Shown: positions 43,601 through 52,650, counted from the stretch's first letter. The stretch: 64,000 nucleotides of DNA from Candidatus Gastranaerophilales bacterium (GCA_944325885.1 CALVBT010000002.1:248001-312000), one strand, 5' to 3'. Numbers and translations are program-made. Notes: generated by a model not told the origin, from the letters alone.

Positions 43601-44340
43601 TGTATTTTTACATTTGCATCGAGATTTGCATAAAATGGATATTTGTACAAATTGTCTGCCGATATGTCAAAAAGAGCCTTGTTTGTGTCTTTAAAAAGAT
43701 TTTTCGGTACGGCGAGTTTTAGTTTGTAGTTCAGATATTTTTTGTCAGCGCAGAAAAATTCTCCTGCGGATTCAAAATCAAGATAGGCCAAATCTATGTT
43801 TTGAGATACTTTAAAATCTTTTCCGCTTAGTTTGAACTTCTGGCCTGATTCTTCATCTTTGAGTTTGAATATGTATTTTTTTATCTTTATTTTTGGTATT
43901 TGTGAAGATATTTTAAAATCTGATTTTTCTGTTTTTACATTATTTTCTATGTATTCCTGAAAAGTGGTTTTCCCGCTTTTTAAAAGCTTTGTCGAAAATT
44001 GAAACTCGTCTGCCTTAACTTTATTGAGTTTCAATTCTTTTTTTAGAAGATAAAGCGCAGAAACATTAAATTCTGCATTTTTTAAATCCATTATCTGTCG
44101 TTTGTCAGGATAGAAGAGCTGGATTTCTTTGGCTTGCAAATTGATGCTGAAAGATGGTGATACAGCGAGTTTGTATTTGTGTACGACCAGCACAAGCCCT
44201 GTGTTTTTTCTTATGCTGTCTGTGATTATCTTGGAGTAATCTCTTTTGTTCAAAAAATATGGCAGCGCAAGATATAATGCCAGATAAAATGATAGTAAAC
44301 AAATCAAACAAAATATGGCGATGTTTTTTATAATCTTCAT
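40672..44340 (-). CDS. Large AsmA/TamB-like envelope protein
   Basis: A 1222-residue protein with one N-terminal membrane anchor (KNIAIFCLICLLSFYLALYL) and a long beta-rich body of AsmA-like repeats. The C-terminal AsmA-type core has GNANVLIKNGRLGQLGRFEH, VMRFDNGYMYLNPVL, SGPQMSMYITGNINL and VVISGAPESIKAVKSFTW. It ends in a Pro/Thr-rich tail (PATPPAGTPTVQQPNTIPTA). AsmA, TamB and YhdP proteins bridge inner and outer membranes and move lipids, so this supports a diderm envelope. The ATG at 44340 is preferred over 44388 because it opens the anchor and has GGGAGCGGG upstream. It is divergent from rnhC. Confidence 0.88.
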   Translation of the reverse strand: MKIIKNIAIFCLICLLSFYLALYLALPYFLNKRDYSKIITDSIRKNTGLVLVVHKYKLAVSPSFSINLQAKEIQLFYPDKRQIMDLKNAEFNVSALYLLKKELKLNKVKADEFQFSTKLLKSGKTTFQEYIENNVKTEKSDFKISSQIPKIKIKKYIFKLKDEESGQKFKLSGKDFKVSQNIDLAYLDFESAGEFFCADKKYLNYKLKLAVPKNLFKDTNKALFDISADNLYKYPFYANLDANVKIHEKNNRFHYLSGQINIDNFSLKIGNHKLPASYFHITTDKGRANVTSKFYTDVNESTDIKANVKITKPYEIDMTCHCPKVDISNLQKLSISVLEILKIKNNLKDFTATGRMNADFSIKTNLKTLKSNGTLKIQNGNISHRDIPLKISNINALVDFSDNTVKIKHSNILVNNQPLKINGTIDAAANGDLFARAENLDLNHIMNAFPVLKPDKNIIIKSGKLSFSTRIKGQLLTAAPQINAIINNFEALETNNKIKLKIKALHVDATANKDKYSGTATINNIQCSAKGIPNQSNSITAEKITANFDKKSIKIIPAKINAGNAKLTLSGEINDYLHNTPFYNITASGTIDTALIKDFLFKDINNILYKGYLPVNANIKGYIKDNTNNAKINIKVLANNYNYITPFIVKSFGQKNSLTNITAKITDNTINLEDFSLHYAQNINNLLKDVNVLNLKKAITAKGKIQISDNDIVFDKLHISIPESLKITIPVVNGGETDVLADLVISGTQQKPAVYGHIILQNLKIAQYLIDAQKILLNINKENLSAQIELLKIKDTNVSITANTNISELKTNKIKYLQINAQHIDMDYITALMPLFKQAVYGPGCEFPFIISSGKLNVKSFKMGNIKAENITADISSERNILYLKKLFATAYGGNAAGKIKYNFPYSTIHADIQGRNMNARLAAADFMPKSQNTAGQEITGNLNFDSSIDIFGTTPEQQIKTLKGNANVLIKNGRLGQLGRFEHFLYAQNLLAQRLIYASINSAKQAISPKDTGYITYLKGVMRFDNGYMYLNPVLTSGPQMSMYITGNINLINNYTDLKILGRVSQEILSASGEFGTMTIKDFLDAHTKYGPAAEKIFNSYNAELPEADISRIPQLSPDYKYTTKNFKVVISGAPESIKAVKSFTWINPIGTKQKMLLNEAETLIKKVSPQNAQPKNSPATPPAGTPTVQQPNTIPTANPIANPTAKEPDFLNSIPDTFKN

Positions 44341-44433
44341 TACCCGCTCCCAAATACTGATTATATAATAAATTTTAATTAGTGTCATTATTGTGATATA
44401 GTGTTAATCAATGTTAGCAATATGGGGTGGGTA

Positions 44434-45318
44434 ATGAATTTTTATTCCAACAAACTTGATAAATCTGTTCAAGAGAGGTTAAGAAATTTTTTAGAACAGG
44501 ACGGGGCAGTTATTTCTGCACAGCAAAATGCTATCTGGAGAGCCAGAACCCCTAAATACTCTGCTATTTTTTACAATACGGGAAAGTTCTTGATACAGGG
44601 GGCTGATGTTAGCGATATTTCGCAAAAAGTTGAAAAATTTTTAGGTGTTTCTTCAAAAATAATTCCTGATGCTGCCGGAACTGCATCTGACATCCCTGTA
44701 AAACATATAGGAACAGACGAATCGGGTAAAGGAGATTTCTTCGGCCCGCTTGTTGTTGCTGCTGTTATGGTTGATGAGAACAGCGTCCAAATTTTGCAAA
44801 AAGCTGGAGTAAAGGACTGTAAAACAGTAGATGATAAAAATATTAACAAATTGGCTGCTTTGATTAAAAATAACTGCGCCTTTTCTGTTGTAACAATAAA
44901 TCCTGCAAAGTATAACGAATTGTACGCTAAATTAAAAAATCTTAATTTGCTGCTGGCTTGGGGTCATGCCAGAGCTATTGAAAATATTTTAGAAAAACAC
45001 GAATGTGATTACGCACTCTCTGACAAATTCGGTGATGAAAAATTGATAAAAAATGCATTGTTAAAAAACGGAAAAAATATCCATCTCGAGCAAAAGTGTA
45101 AGGCTGAGAGCGATATAGCAGTTGCGGCTGCATCAATTCTTGCACGTGCGCATTTTTTGTCCGGTATAAGAGAAATATCTACAAAATACGGTGTGGAAGT
45201 CCCAAAAGGTGCGTCGGATAAAGTTCTTCAAACAGCAAAATTAATAAGCTCTAAATACTCAAAAAATGAGCTAAAAAATGCAGCAAAAATTCATTTTAAA
45301 ACTTATCAGCAAATATAA
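44434..45318 (+). CDS. rnhC: Ribonuclease HIII
   Basis: A 294-residue RNase HIII, cutting the RNA of RNA-DNA hybrids. The N-terminal TBP-like substrate-binding domain (first about 85 residues) precedes the catalytic domain with GTDESGKGDFFGPLVVAAV, including the Asp-Glu pair of the active site; further acidic residues lie in ALSDKFGD and CKAESDIAVAAASILAR. It belongs to the RnhB/RnhC group rather than the RnhA fold. The frame opens with GTG at 44401, but the ATG at 44434 has GGGGTGG just upstream and begins the conserved MNFYSNKLDKS, so it is chosen. Confidence 0.94.
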   Translation: MNFYSNKLDKSVQERLRNFLEQDGAVISAQQNAIWRARTPKYSAIFYNTGKFLIQGADVSDISQKVEKFLGVSSKIIPDAAGTASDIPVKHIGTDESGKGDFFGPLVVAAVMVDENSVQILQKAGVKDCKTVDDKNINKLAALIKNNCAFSVVTINPAKYNELYAKLKNLNLLLAWGHARAIENILEKHECDYALSDKFGDEKLIKNALLKNGKNIHLEQKCKAESDIAVAAASILARAHFLSGIREISTKYGVEVPKGASDKVLQTAKLISSKYSKNELKNAAKIHFKTYQQI

Positions 45319-45349
45319 AAATTATTCCTGTATGTTTCCTTATTTTATC

Positions 45350-45378
45350 TTGACATTGTTGAAAAAATAAACTACAAC
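45350..45378 (+). promoter_or_regulatory. Promoter of the gcv operon
   Basis: -35 TTGACA (consensus, 45350-45355), 17-bp spacer, -10 TACAAC (45373-45378). The leader before gcvT would be only about 35 nt, too short for a glycine riboswitch. Confidence 0.55.
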
Positions 45379-45417
45379 AGTAGATATTGTTTGATTATTT
45401 TGACTTTAGAGGATTTT

Positions 45418-46521
45418 ATGGGCAAAAAAACTGCTTTGTATGAAAGACATCTTGAACTCGGGGCTAGAATGGTAGAGTTTGGCGGATGGGATATGCCTGT
45501 TCAGTATACAGGTATTATTGATGAACACAAAACTGTCCGAGAAAAAGCCGGTTTGTTCGATGTTTCTCATATGGGTGAGGTCTTTGTCAGCGGCAGTGAT
45601 GCTCTTGCTTTTTTGCAGTCCATTGTTCCTCAGGATATTTCAAAACTCGCTTTGCACAAGGCTGTCTATTGCCAGCTTCCGTATGAAAACGGCGGACTTG
45701 TTGATGATTTGATTATTTATAAACTAGAAGAAAATAAATATCTAATAATAGTCAATGCCTCTAATATTTCAAAAGATTATGAGTGGTTTTTGAAAAATAA
45801 AAAAGACTTTGATGTGAATATTGATAACAAATCTGATATCTATTCAATGGTTGCACTGCAAGGGCCTCTTGCTTTTAAAATACTTGAAAAATGCGGTATA
45901 GACGAAGCTCAATTGCCGGAATTTTTTACCATAAAAAATTCTGTTATAGACGGAATTGAACTCTTTTTATCACGCACGGGCTATACCGGTGAAGACGGTT
46001 TTGAACTGATTGCAAAAAACGAAGATATTTTAAAATTGTGGAATCTTCTTTTGGATAACGGTAAAGATTTTGGACTAAAGCCTGTAGGTCTCGGTGCAAG
46101 AGATACTTTGAGAATGGAAGCAGCTTTAATGCTCTACGGAAATGATTTGGACGAGGATACAACGCCGGTTGAGGCAGGATTAAAGTGGTCAATTCCTGTT
46201 GATAAAGTCGAGGATTATAACGGCAAAGATGTCATACTTGACCAGATAAAAAATGGTGTTTCAAAAAAATTAATAGGCCTTGAAATGATAGACAGAGCTG
46301 TTCCCCGTCATGGTTATGAGTTGTATTTTAACAATCAAAAGACCGGTATAGTCACAAGCGGCGGCTATTCACCCACACTGGACAAAAATATAGCAATGGG
46401 CTATGTTGATAAAATAAATGATATTAAGCTGGACTCAACCATACAGGTTATGGTAAGAAATAAATTATACAATGCAAAAGTTGTCAAACGACCGTTTGTT
46501 CATAAAAATTACAAAAAATAG
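45418..46521 (+). CDS. gcvT: Aminomethyltransferase (glycine cleavage T protein)
   Basis: A 367-residue T protein that takes the aminomethyl group from H protein and transfers it to tetrahydrofolate. It has KKTALYERHLELGARMVEFGG and WDMPVQYTGI near the start, FDVSHMGEV, GGLVDDLIIYK, SRTGYTGEDGFEL and GARDTLRMEAAL. AGAGG precedes the ATG at 45418; an upstream in-frame ATT-type extension to 45391 lacks support. It is followed by gcvH (28 bp) and gcvPA (4 bp), the common order. Confidence 0.97.
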   Translation: MGKKTALYERHLELGARMVEFGGWDMPVQYTGIIDEHKTVREKAGLFDVSHMGEVFVSGSDALAFLQSIVPQDISKLALHKAVYCQLPYENGGLVDDLIIYKLEENKYLIIVNASNISKDYEWFLKNKKDFDVNIDNKSDIYSMVALQGPLAFKILEKCGIDEAQLPEFFTIKNSVIDGIELFLSRTGYTGEDGFELIAKNEDILKLWNLLLDNGKDFGLKPVGLGARDTLRMEAALMLYGNDLDEDTTPVEAGLKWSIPVDKVEDYNGKDVILDQIKNGVSKKLIGLEMIDRAVPRHGYELYFNNQKTGIVTSGGYSPTLDKNIAMGYVDKINDIKLDSTIQVMVRNKLYNAKVVKRPFVHKNYKK

Positions 46522-46549
46522 TTAACAGACATATAGGAGAAAATTAACA

Positions 46550-46933
46550 ATGATGGTGCCTGAAGGAATTTTATGTTCAAAGAGCCATGAGTATTTGTTA
46601 GAAGGTGAAAACGGTATCTGTACCGTTGGACTTACTGATTATGCAGTAGAACAGCTCGGTGACATTGTTTTTGTTGAATTGCCTGAAGTTGGAACAGAAT
46701 TTGGCAAAGGTGAGGTGTTTGCTACTGTAGAATCTGTTAAGGCAGCTTCTGAAATTTATATGCCGGTTGGCGGAAAAGTTGTTGAAATTAACGAAAAAAT
46801 TGTTGAAAGACCGGAAATCTTGAATGAAAGTCCTTTTGAAGAAGGCTGGCTTATCAAAATTGAGGCAGATGATGCTCACGCTGATTCCGGCGACCTTTTG
46901 GAATATGATGATTATAAAGAAGAAATAGAGTAG
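46550..46933 (+). CDS. gcvH: Glycine cleavage system H protein
   Basis: A 127-residue lipoyl carrier protein that shuttles the aminomethyl group between P, T and L proteins. The lipoylated Lys is K64 in TVESVKAASEI. The family fold marks are VGLTDYAVEQLGDIVFVELP and PVGGKVVEIN. AGGAG precedes ATGATG; either could start. It is 4 bp from gcvPA. Confidence 0.97.
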   Translation: MMVPEGILCSKSHEYLLEGENGICTVGLTDYAVEQLGDIVFVELPEVGTEFGKGEVFATVESVKAASEIYMPVGGKVVEINEKIVERPEILNESPFEEGWLIKIEADDAHADSGDLLEYDDYKEEIE

Positions 46934-46937
46934 TATA

Positions 46938-48191
46938 ATGAATAACTTTGAGTCACATACAGCTGCAGAAAGAAAAGAAATGCTGAATGCACTTTCTTTA
47001 AATTCTCAGGATGATTTGTATAGCACACTTTCGGATGAAATAAAAATAGACGGATTGAATCTTGGCGAGCCTTATTCAGAGATGAAGCTTACACAGGAAA
47101 TAAAACATCTTGCAAGCTTGAATAATACCGGATATGCATCCTTTCTTGGCGGCGGTGCTACAAGAAGATTTATTCCTGCCGCTGTGGCTCAAATTGCTCA
47201 AAGATTTGAATTTAATACTGCTTATACACCGTATCAGGCTGAAATTTCACAGGGAACTTTGCAGTCAATTTATGAATATCAGTCAATGATTTGTAATCTT
47301 ACAAATATGGAAGTGTCAAATGCTTCTATGTATGATACAGCTACTGCCTGTGCTGAGGCTGTGTTGATGGCTGTAAGAGTCACAGGCCGCAATAAGGCGC
47401 TTGTTTGCAGAAGAATGAATCCTCAATATCAAGAGGTTATAAAAACTTATGCAGAGGCTGCTGATATTGAGATATCCAATGATTTGTCTTCAATAGGCGA
47501 TGATGTTGCGTGCGTTATTTTGCAGACTCCTGATTACTTTGGTGCAGTGCATGATGTTGAAAAGTTAAAAGCCAATATAAGTGATTCTAAAACAATGCTT
47601 ATTTGCTGTTGTGATTTGATTTCATTGTCTGTTTTGGAACCGCCTGTTTGTGACGTAATTGTTGGCAATTTACAGCCTGCAGGTAATGAGCTTTCTTTTG
47701 GCGGGCCTTACGGTGCTTTTTTTGCTTGTCTAGACAAGTACAAACGACAAATGCCAGGCAGAATTGTAGGCAGAACAGTGGATGCTGAGGGGAATCAGGC
47801 ATTCTGCTTGACTTTACAGACAAGAGAACAGCATATCAGAAGAGAAAAAGCGACCAGCAATATTTGTTCAAATCAGGCTCTAGTTGCGTTAAAATCCTGC
47901 GTATATCTTACGCTAATGGGTACTCAGGGGTTGAAACAGGTTGCTCTGCTCAGCGCAAATAAGGCTCATAAATTAGCTCAAAAACTGATGGATAAGGGAT
48001 TTGAACTGCAGTCAAAGAATTTCTTTAATGAATTTGTTTTAAAGGTAAATAATGCAGATGAATTTTTGAACAATTTGAAAGAGAACAAAATCCTTGGCGG
48101 TATAAAACTGGATGATAACAGAGTTCTTGTCTGTGTTACAGAAATGAATACAGATGAAGAAATTGAAAATTACGAATATTTTGCAGTCTAG
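46938..48191 (+). CDS. gcvPA: Glycine dehydrogenase (decarboxylating) subunit 1
   Basis: A 417-residue N-terminal half of a split P protein. It has the fold-type I marks NTAYTPYQAEISQGTLQS, YEYQSMICNLTNMEVSNASMYD and SFGGPYGAFFA, and ends RVLVCVTEMNTDEE. The PLP lysine of P protein lies in subunit 2 (gcvPB), which normally follows but here is replaced by a convergent rpe. The window therefore holds T, H and PA only; PB, L protein and lipoate enzymes must be elsewhere for the system to work. Confidence 0.95.
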   Translation: MNNFESHTAAERKEMLNALSLNSQDDLYSTLSDEIKIDGLNLGEPYSEMKLTQEIKHLASLNNTGYASFLGGGATRRFIPAAVAQIAQRFEFNTAYTPYQAEISQGTLQSIYEYQSMICNLTNMEVSNASMYDTATACAEAVLMAVRVTGRNKALVCRRMNPQYQEVIKTYAEAADIEISNDLSSIGDDVACVILQTPDYFGAVHDVEKLKANISDSKTMLICCCDLISLSVLEPPVCDVIVGNLQPAGNELSFGGPYGAFFACLDKYKRQMPGRIVGRTVDAEGNQAFCLTLQTREQHIRREKATSNICSNQALVALKSCVYLTLMGTQGLKQVALLSANKAHKLAQKLMDKGFELQSKNFFNEFVLKVNNADEFLNNLKENKILGGIKLDDNRVLVCVTEMNTDEEIENYEYFAV

Positions 48192-48832
48192 CCTTTTAAG
48201 GACTTTATGGCTTCTTCCATATCAGTTGAATTAAAAATATAAGAACCGGCAACAAGTGAATTTGCACCCAGTTGTGTGCATATTTTGCCTGTATCTTTGT
48301 TTATTCCTCCGTCAACTTGTATAATAAGGTTTTCCGGTGCATTTTGTCTTATTATCGGAATTTTATCGGCGCAGTCCTGCATAAATGATTGTCCGCCAAA
48401 ACCGGGTTCTACTGTCATGACAAGCACCATATCAACCATTAAAAGATACTTTAGTATTTCCTGAGGCTGTGTTTTGGGCTTTATGGACAGACCTACTAGT
48501 ACATCTTGCGATTTTATGTGTGATATAACATCTTCTGTCATATCTTTTGTTGCTTCGTAATGTACTGTGATAATATTTGCTCCTGCTTTTACAAAATCGT
48601 CAATATAGTTTTGCGGATTTTCTATCATCAAATGCACATCCAGAGGAATTTCGCAATGAGGTTTTATTGCTTTTACAACAGGTGCGCCTATTGTAATATT
48701 CGGCACAAAATGACCGTCCATCACATCTACGTGTATCCAATCGGCACCGTATTTTTGAAGTTCTTTGACCTCGTGTTCGAGGTTTGCAAAATCTGCAGAT
48801 AAAATAGATGGTGAAACAATAATATTACTCAT
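48188..48832 (-). CDS. rpe: Ribulose-phosphate 3-epimerase
   Basis: A 214-residue TIM-barrel epimerase interconverting ribulose-5-P and xylulose-5-P. It has SPSILSADFANLE, HVDVMDGHFVPNITIG, DVHLMIENP, SIKPKTQ, VEPGFGGQSFM and QVDGGINKDT. His and Asp metal ligands are in these motifs. Its start overlaps rnc by 8 bp and its end overlaps the convergent gcvPA by 4 bp. It is the distal gene of the pyrH-frr-cdsA-rnc-rpe unit. Confidence 0.97.
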   Translation of the reverse strand: MSNIIVSPSILSADFANLEHEVKELQKYGADWIHVDVMDGHFVPNITIGAPVVKAIKPHCEIPLDVHLMIENPQNYIDDFVKAGANIITVHYEATKDMTEDVISHIKSQDVLVGLSIKPKTQPQEILKYLLMVDMVLVMTVEPGFGGQSFMQDCADKIPIIRQNAPENLIIQVDGGINKDTGKICTQLGANSLVAGSYIFNSTDMEEAIKSLKG

Positions 48833-49559
48833 TAACTTTTTGATTCTCCTTTATTAAGCCCAATTCAACACAGGCAATGTATGCAGCGTTTTGCTGCGCA
48901 TTCTTTTTTGTTTTTCCTTTAGCTGTTGCCAGCACCTTGTCTTCGTAAGAAACTTGAACAGTAAAAGTCTTGTCGTGGTCTGCACCGGTTTCGTCTACCA
49001 GTTCATATACAGGCAGCTGTTTGCTGTTTGCCTGTGTGTATTCCTGCAATGTAGCTTTTGCATTGTATACGGTTTTATTCTGTTCAATGTCCTCTATCAA
49101 TTGTGCTAGATTTTCTATAATAAATTTTTTTAGCTGTTCTCTATCCGAGGACATATACAAAGCACCAAACAATGCTTCCATAACGCAGGCTTGTATAGAC
49201 TCAAGCTTTTGGCCGCCGCATTTTTTTTCAGCTTTGCTTACTTTTATATATTCTTCTATATTAATTTTTTGTGCGACTTTAAACAAAATTTCGTCACTTA
49301 CAATTATTGAGCGGATTTTTGTAAGTTCACCTTCATGCATTTTTGGATATTTGTTGTAAAGGTATTCTGTTACAACCATTTTTAAAACAGCGTCGCCAAA
49401 AAATTCCAGCCTTTCATAGCAGTTCAGGTAGTCTTCGTTATTCTCTTTTGTGTAAGAAGAGTGCGTAAAAGCAGTATTAATAAGAGGCAAAGAAAATTCT
49501 TCAAAGCCCAGTTTCTTTATAAAATCTGCTAGTTTCTGCTCACTACAGTCCGACTGCAT
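48825..49559 (-). CDS. rnc: Ribonuclease III
   Basis: A 244-residue double-stranded RNA nuclease, maturing rRNA and degrading structured mRNAs. The signature NCYERLEFFGDAVLKMVV holds the catalytic acidic residues (E and D), with EALFGALY as the second acidic site; the double-stranded RNA-binding domain is in the C-terminal third (KATLQEYTQ, ATAKGKTKKNAQQNAAYIA). The ATG at 49559 is preceded by AGAAAGG and preferred over a TTG at 49577. It overlaps cdsA upstream by 17 bp and rpe downstream by 8 bp. Confidence 0.96.
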   Translation of the reverse strand: MQSDCSEQKLADFIKKLGFEEFSLPLINTAFTHSSYTKENNEDYLNCYERLEFFGDAVLKMVVTEYLYNKYPKMHEGELTKIRSIIVSDEILFKVAQKINIEEYIKVSKAEKKCGGQKLESIQACVMEALFGALYMSSDREQLKKFIIENLAQLIEDIEQNKTVYNAKATLQEYTQANSKQLPVYELVDETGADHDKTFTVQVSYEDKVLATAKGKTKKNAQQNAAYIACVELGLIKENQKVNE

Positions 49560-50454
49560 GCAACGCCTTTCTGGCAAAACTTATAAAGTCTATTGTAAGT
49601 TGGTCGCTTACAACAAAATAATTGAAGTAAAAGTATGCGACAGGTGTGCTGAAAAGATAGCTGTCAGCTCTGTCTAAAAATCCACCGTGGCCGGGAAGTG
49701 AATTGCCGGAATCTTTTACACCGGCATCTCTTTTGATGAGAGATTCGGCCAGATCGCCAATCTGCGCAAATGCTGTTATTAAAAGGCCGCCAATGAGTGC
49801 CTGATACCATTCAATATGGATAAGGTATCCTATCAGCATCGCCACAGCAATAGCAAGCAATGATCCGCCTACAGCACCTTCTATTGTCTTTTTGGGGCTT
49901 ACAACCGGTGCCAGCGGATGTTTGCCAAATTTCGAGCCGAACACATATCCGCCTACATCTGTCATAAGTATTGTAAAAAATAATAAAACAAGGAACCCGA
50001 GTCCTGAACTCATTTTTATTGATAAAAAGCCCAGCGAATCCTGATTTAATTGTCTTAATAGTATTACATAGCAAGGCAGCCAGCCGCCATATATAAATCC
50101 AAGCACTGTTGTGGCTACGTTAGCTATGTACGGCTGTCGTCCTTTGCATAAAACTAAAGTGAATGCTCCTATTGTGCCTAATGTGAGGACTACAGGAACC
50201 AGATCAAATCTTTTTAATGCTGTTAAAATTACAAAGCATATATCAGCAATGATTATCAAGTGCAAAAATGGCCTGAAGCCTTTTTTTTGCAAAATGCTGA
50301 CATATTCTTTTGAGCCGATGTATGCAACATACATTACAAGCAGCATCAACGGGATTCCGCCGGCTATGACGCAGCCCAGTACAAGTAACCCTATTGATAC
50401 ACCTGTAATTAATCGCAGTGTAGAGTTGTTAAAAAGATTTAAAATATTTTTCAC
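49543..50454 (-). CDS. cdsA: Phosphatidate cytidylyltransferase
   Basis: A 303-residue integral membrane enzyme making CDP-diacylglycerol from phosphatidate and CTP. It has about eight transmembrane helices and the family end motif GDLAESLIKRDAGVKDSGNSLPGHGG with FLDRADSY; SPKKTIEGAVGG is also typical. The start is GTG and shares its first base with the last of the frr stop (TAGTG), strong translational coupling. It sits in the classic pyrH-frr-cdsA order. Confidence 0.95.
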   Translation of the reverse strand: MKNILNLFNNSTLRLITGVSIGLLVLGCVIAGGIPLMLLVMYVAYIGSKEYVSILQKKGFRPFLHLIIIADICFVILTALKRFDLVPVVLTLGTIGAFTLVLCKGRQPYIANVATTVLGFIYGGWLPCYVILLRQLNQDSLGFLSIKMSSGLGFLVLLFFTILMTDVGGYVFGSKFGKHPLAPVVSPKKTIEGAVGGSLLAIAVAMLIGYLIHIEWYQALIGGLLITAFAQIGDLAESLIKRDAGVKDSGNSLPGHGGFLDRADSYLFSTPVAYFYFNYFVVSDQLTIDFISFARKALHAVGL

Positions 50455-51014
50455 TATACTGTCATGACCTCTTTTTCTTTTTCAGATGCAATTTCGTCGA
50501 TAGTTTTTGTATATTTATCTGTAATTTTTTGAATCTGATCTTGAAAATCTTTTACACTGTCTTCCGGCAGGTTTTCTTCTTTTTCAAGCTTTTTCAGGTC
50601 ATCAGTCATATCTCTTCTGATATTTCTTACTGCAACTTTAGCATCTTCTGCTGCTTTTTTTACGTCTTTGCAGATTTCTTTTCTTCTGTCTTCTGTCAAA
50701 GGCGGAAAAGTCAACCTGATAACAATACCGTCAGAGTTCGGTGTAATACCAAGCTCTGCCTTAATCATAGCTTTTTCGATTTCTTTTAAAATAGTTTTAT
50801 CATAAGGTGTAATTACAAGAGTTTGTCCGTCTTGTACACTGACCTGTGACATTTGTCTTAGGGGTGTAGGTACTCCGTAATAATCAACTACAACTTTATC
50901 CAAAATAAGAGGGTTTGCTCTGCCTGTGCGGATTTGGCCGAATTCTTTTTTCAGGGCATTGATTGCCTTATCCATTTTGTCTTTGCCGTTTGATAGCATT
51001 TCGTCTACTGTCAT
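50454..51014 (-). CDS. frr: Ribosome recycling factor
   Basis: A 186-residue RRF, splitting post-termination ribosomes with EF-G. It has FGQIRTGRANPLILDKVVVDYYG, GIVIRLTFPPLTEDRRKEI and RRDMTDDLKKLEKE (shortened). A near-perfect length match to the family (about 185). It is 2 bp after pyrH. Confidence 0.98.
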   Translation of the reverse strand: MTVDEMLSNGKDKMDKAINALKKEFGQIRTGRANPLILDKVVVDYYGVPTPLRQMSQVSVQDGQTLVITPYDKTILKEIEKAMIKAELGITPNSDGIVIRLTFPPLTEDRRKEICKDVKKAAEDAKVAVRNIRRDMTDDLKKLEKEENLPEDSVKDFQDQIQKITDKYTKTIDEIASEKEKEVMTV

Positions 51015-51016
51015 TT

Positions 51017-51742
51017 TTATTCTCCTACAAAAGTACCTATATTTTCACCGTGTAAAATTTTAGAAATACTGCCTTTTGCCGCAAAATCAAAAACTATTAT
51101 AGGTATATGATTTTGTTTACACAAAGCACAAGATGCAGTATCCATTACTTTTAGACCTTTAACAATTATATCATCATAAGATATTTTGTCATATTTTTTT
51201 GCATCAGGATTGATTCTCGGGTCATCGGAATATACCCCGTCAACACCATTTTTTGCCATAAGCATAACTTCTGCATCAATTTCAGAAGCCCTGAGTGCAG
51301 CTGCAGTATCAGTTGTAAAAAACGGGTTGCCTGTGCCTGCTGCGAATATTACGACTCTGTTTTTTTCAAGATGTCTTATTGCTTTGAATCTTATATACGG
51401 TTCTGCAATTTTGTCCATGTCTATTGCTGTTTGTACCCTGCATGATACATTGAGTTTTCTCAATGCGCTTTGTAGTGCTATCGCATTCATCACAGTGGCA
51501 AGCATTCCCACATAGTCACCTGAGGCCTGATCCATACCGAGTTTTGCAGAATTTTTCATGCCTCGGAATATGTTTCCCCCGCCGACTACTACAGCAATTT
51601 CTGCTCCCATGTCGTGTGCTTCTTTTATTTCATTTGCTATCATTTCAACGGGTTTTTGGTCTATACCGAATTCCTGATCCCCTAGTAGTGCTTCTCCGCT
51701 TACTTTTAGCAGAACCCTTTTGTATTTTAGGTTGTTATCCAT
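51017..51742 (-). CDS. pyrH: UMP kinase
   Basis: A 241-residue amino-acid-kinase-fold UMP kinase, making UDP. It has [41 protein letters not shown] and [17 protein letters not shown]. Its genes order (pyrH-frr-cdsA) is widespread in bacteria. No clear Shine-Dalgarno is seen before the ATG (upstream TAGGAAATAGTA has AGGA). It opens the unit; 80 bp separate it from the upstream gene. Confidence 0.97.
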   Translation of the reverse strand: MDNNLKYKRVLLKVSGEALLGDQEFGIDQKPVEMIANEIKEAHDMGAEIAVVVGGGNIFRGMKNSAKLGMDQASGDYVGMLATVMNAIALQSALRKLNVSCRVQTAIDMDKIAEPYIRFKAIRHLEKNRVVIFAAGTGNPFFTTDTAAALRASEIDAEVMLMAKNGVDGVYSDDPRINPDAKKYDKISYDDIIVKGLKVMDTASCALCKQNHIPIIVFDFAAKGSISKILHGENIGTFVGE

Positions 51743-51822
51743 TACTATTTCCTATTCAAATTTGTATACATAAAATTATACAGAAAAACTTATGCTCTGT
51801 AAATTACACTTTGTTGTTATAC

Positions 51823-52650
51823 TTAGTTTTGAGCTTGATTTTCATGTTCTGTTTCTGTAGTTTCCTCAGAAGTGTCTTCAGCTGTTTCTTCTTCCGTATC
51901 TACAGTCGACTCTATCATCAATACAGGTGTATCTCCGTATTTTGATGGATTTTCTTTGAGCTGCAGTGTTCTTACTGTTCTTACAATCGGAGGTGTTGAT
52001 TGATAAGTTATTTTTACGTCATAACTTTGTACATCAACATCTATTTCAGGAATATTTTTTTCTGTTTTTTGTATTGATTTGTCAAAAAGATAATGGATTC
52101 TTACCAGCTCTTGCCCTTTTTGTTTGTAGATGTAGTATTTTCTGTTTATGTATTTTGAGTATTCTGATATGTATTTTGTGTCATCAATACCTATTATTGC
52201 GTAGTTATCATTGTCTACTTTAAATTTTGTACATAGGTAGTATCCTTTTGCATCTGTTTTGTCTGCTGCAAAATAGAGCTTTTCGGAGGATATTTCTTCA
52301 TCTGCTGATTCTTCATCATCAGCGGAGGTTGTTTCTTCTGTTGTTATTTCTTCAGATACTTCATTTGAAGGCTTTTGTTCTATATTATTGACATCCGGCT
52401 GTATGAGCTGTGTTGTATCTTGATTTTGATTCTGGTTTTCTTGTTTTGCTTTGTCTTCTTGTTCTTGTCTTTTTTTGTTTCTTTCTTCGCTCATTTTTTC
52501 ATATTTTTCAACTTTTTCTTGAGCTTGTTCCAATTTTTCTTTTGCTTTTTCTTCAGAAAATTTATTTGCACTGTTTTGTGCTACAGCTATAATCAAAAAT
52601 AAAATTATGAATAATGATGCGTAGATAAGATATTTGACTTTGTTATACAT
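51823..52650 (-). CDS. Membrane-anchored acidic protein of unknown function
   Basis: A 275-residue protein with one N-terminal transmembrane segment (KYLIYASLFIILFLIIAVAQ), a Lys/Glu/Gln-rich coiled-coil and low-complexity region (residues 30-115, e.g. EKLEQAQEKVEKYEK, NQNQNQDTTQ, EEITTEETTSADDEE), a globular domain (about 120-240; KLYFAADKTDAKGYYLCTK, SEYSKYINRKYYIYKQKGQ) and a Thr/Glu-rich tail. It is preceded by AGGAG. The domain pattern suggests an envelope protein. Family not recognised. Confidence 0.8.
   Translation of the reverse strand: MYNKVKYLIYASLFIILFLIIAVAQNSANKFSEEKAKEKLEQAQEKVEKYEKMSEERNKKRQEQEDKAKQENQNQNQDTTQLIQPDVNNIEQKPSNEVSEEITTEETTSADDEESADEEISSEKLYFAADKTDAKGYYLCTKFKVDNDNYAIIGIDDTKYISEYSKYINRKYYIYKQKGQELVRIHYLFDKSIQKTEKNIPEIDVDVQSYDVKITYQSTPPIVRTVRTLQLKENPSKYGDTPVLMIESTVDTEEETAEDTSEETTETEHENQAQN

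Noticed and set aside
45319-45417. Glycine riboswitch before gcvT
   Set aside because: The promoter at 45350-45378 leaves only about 35 nt of leader, too short for the aptamer, and no conserved core was seen.
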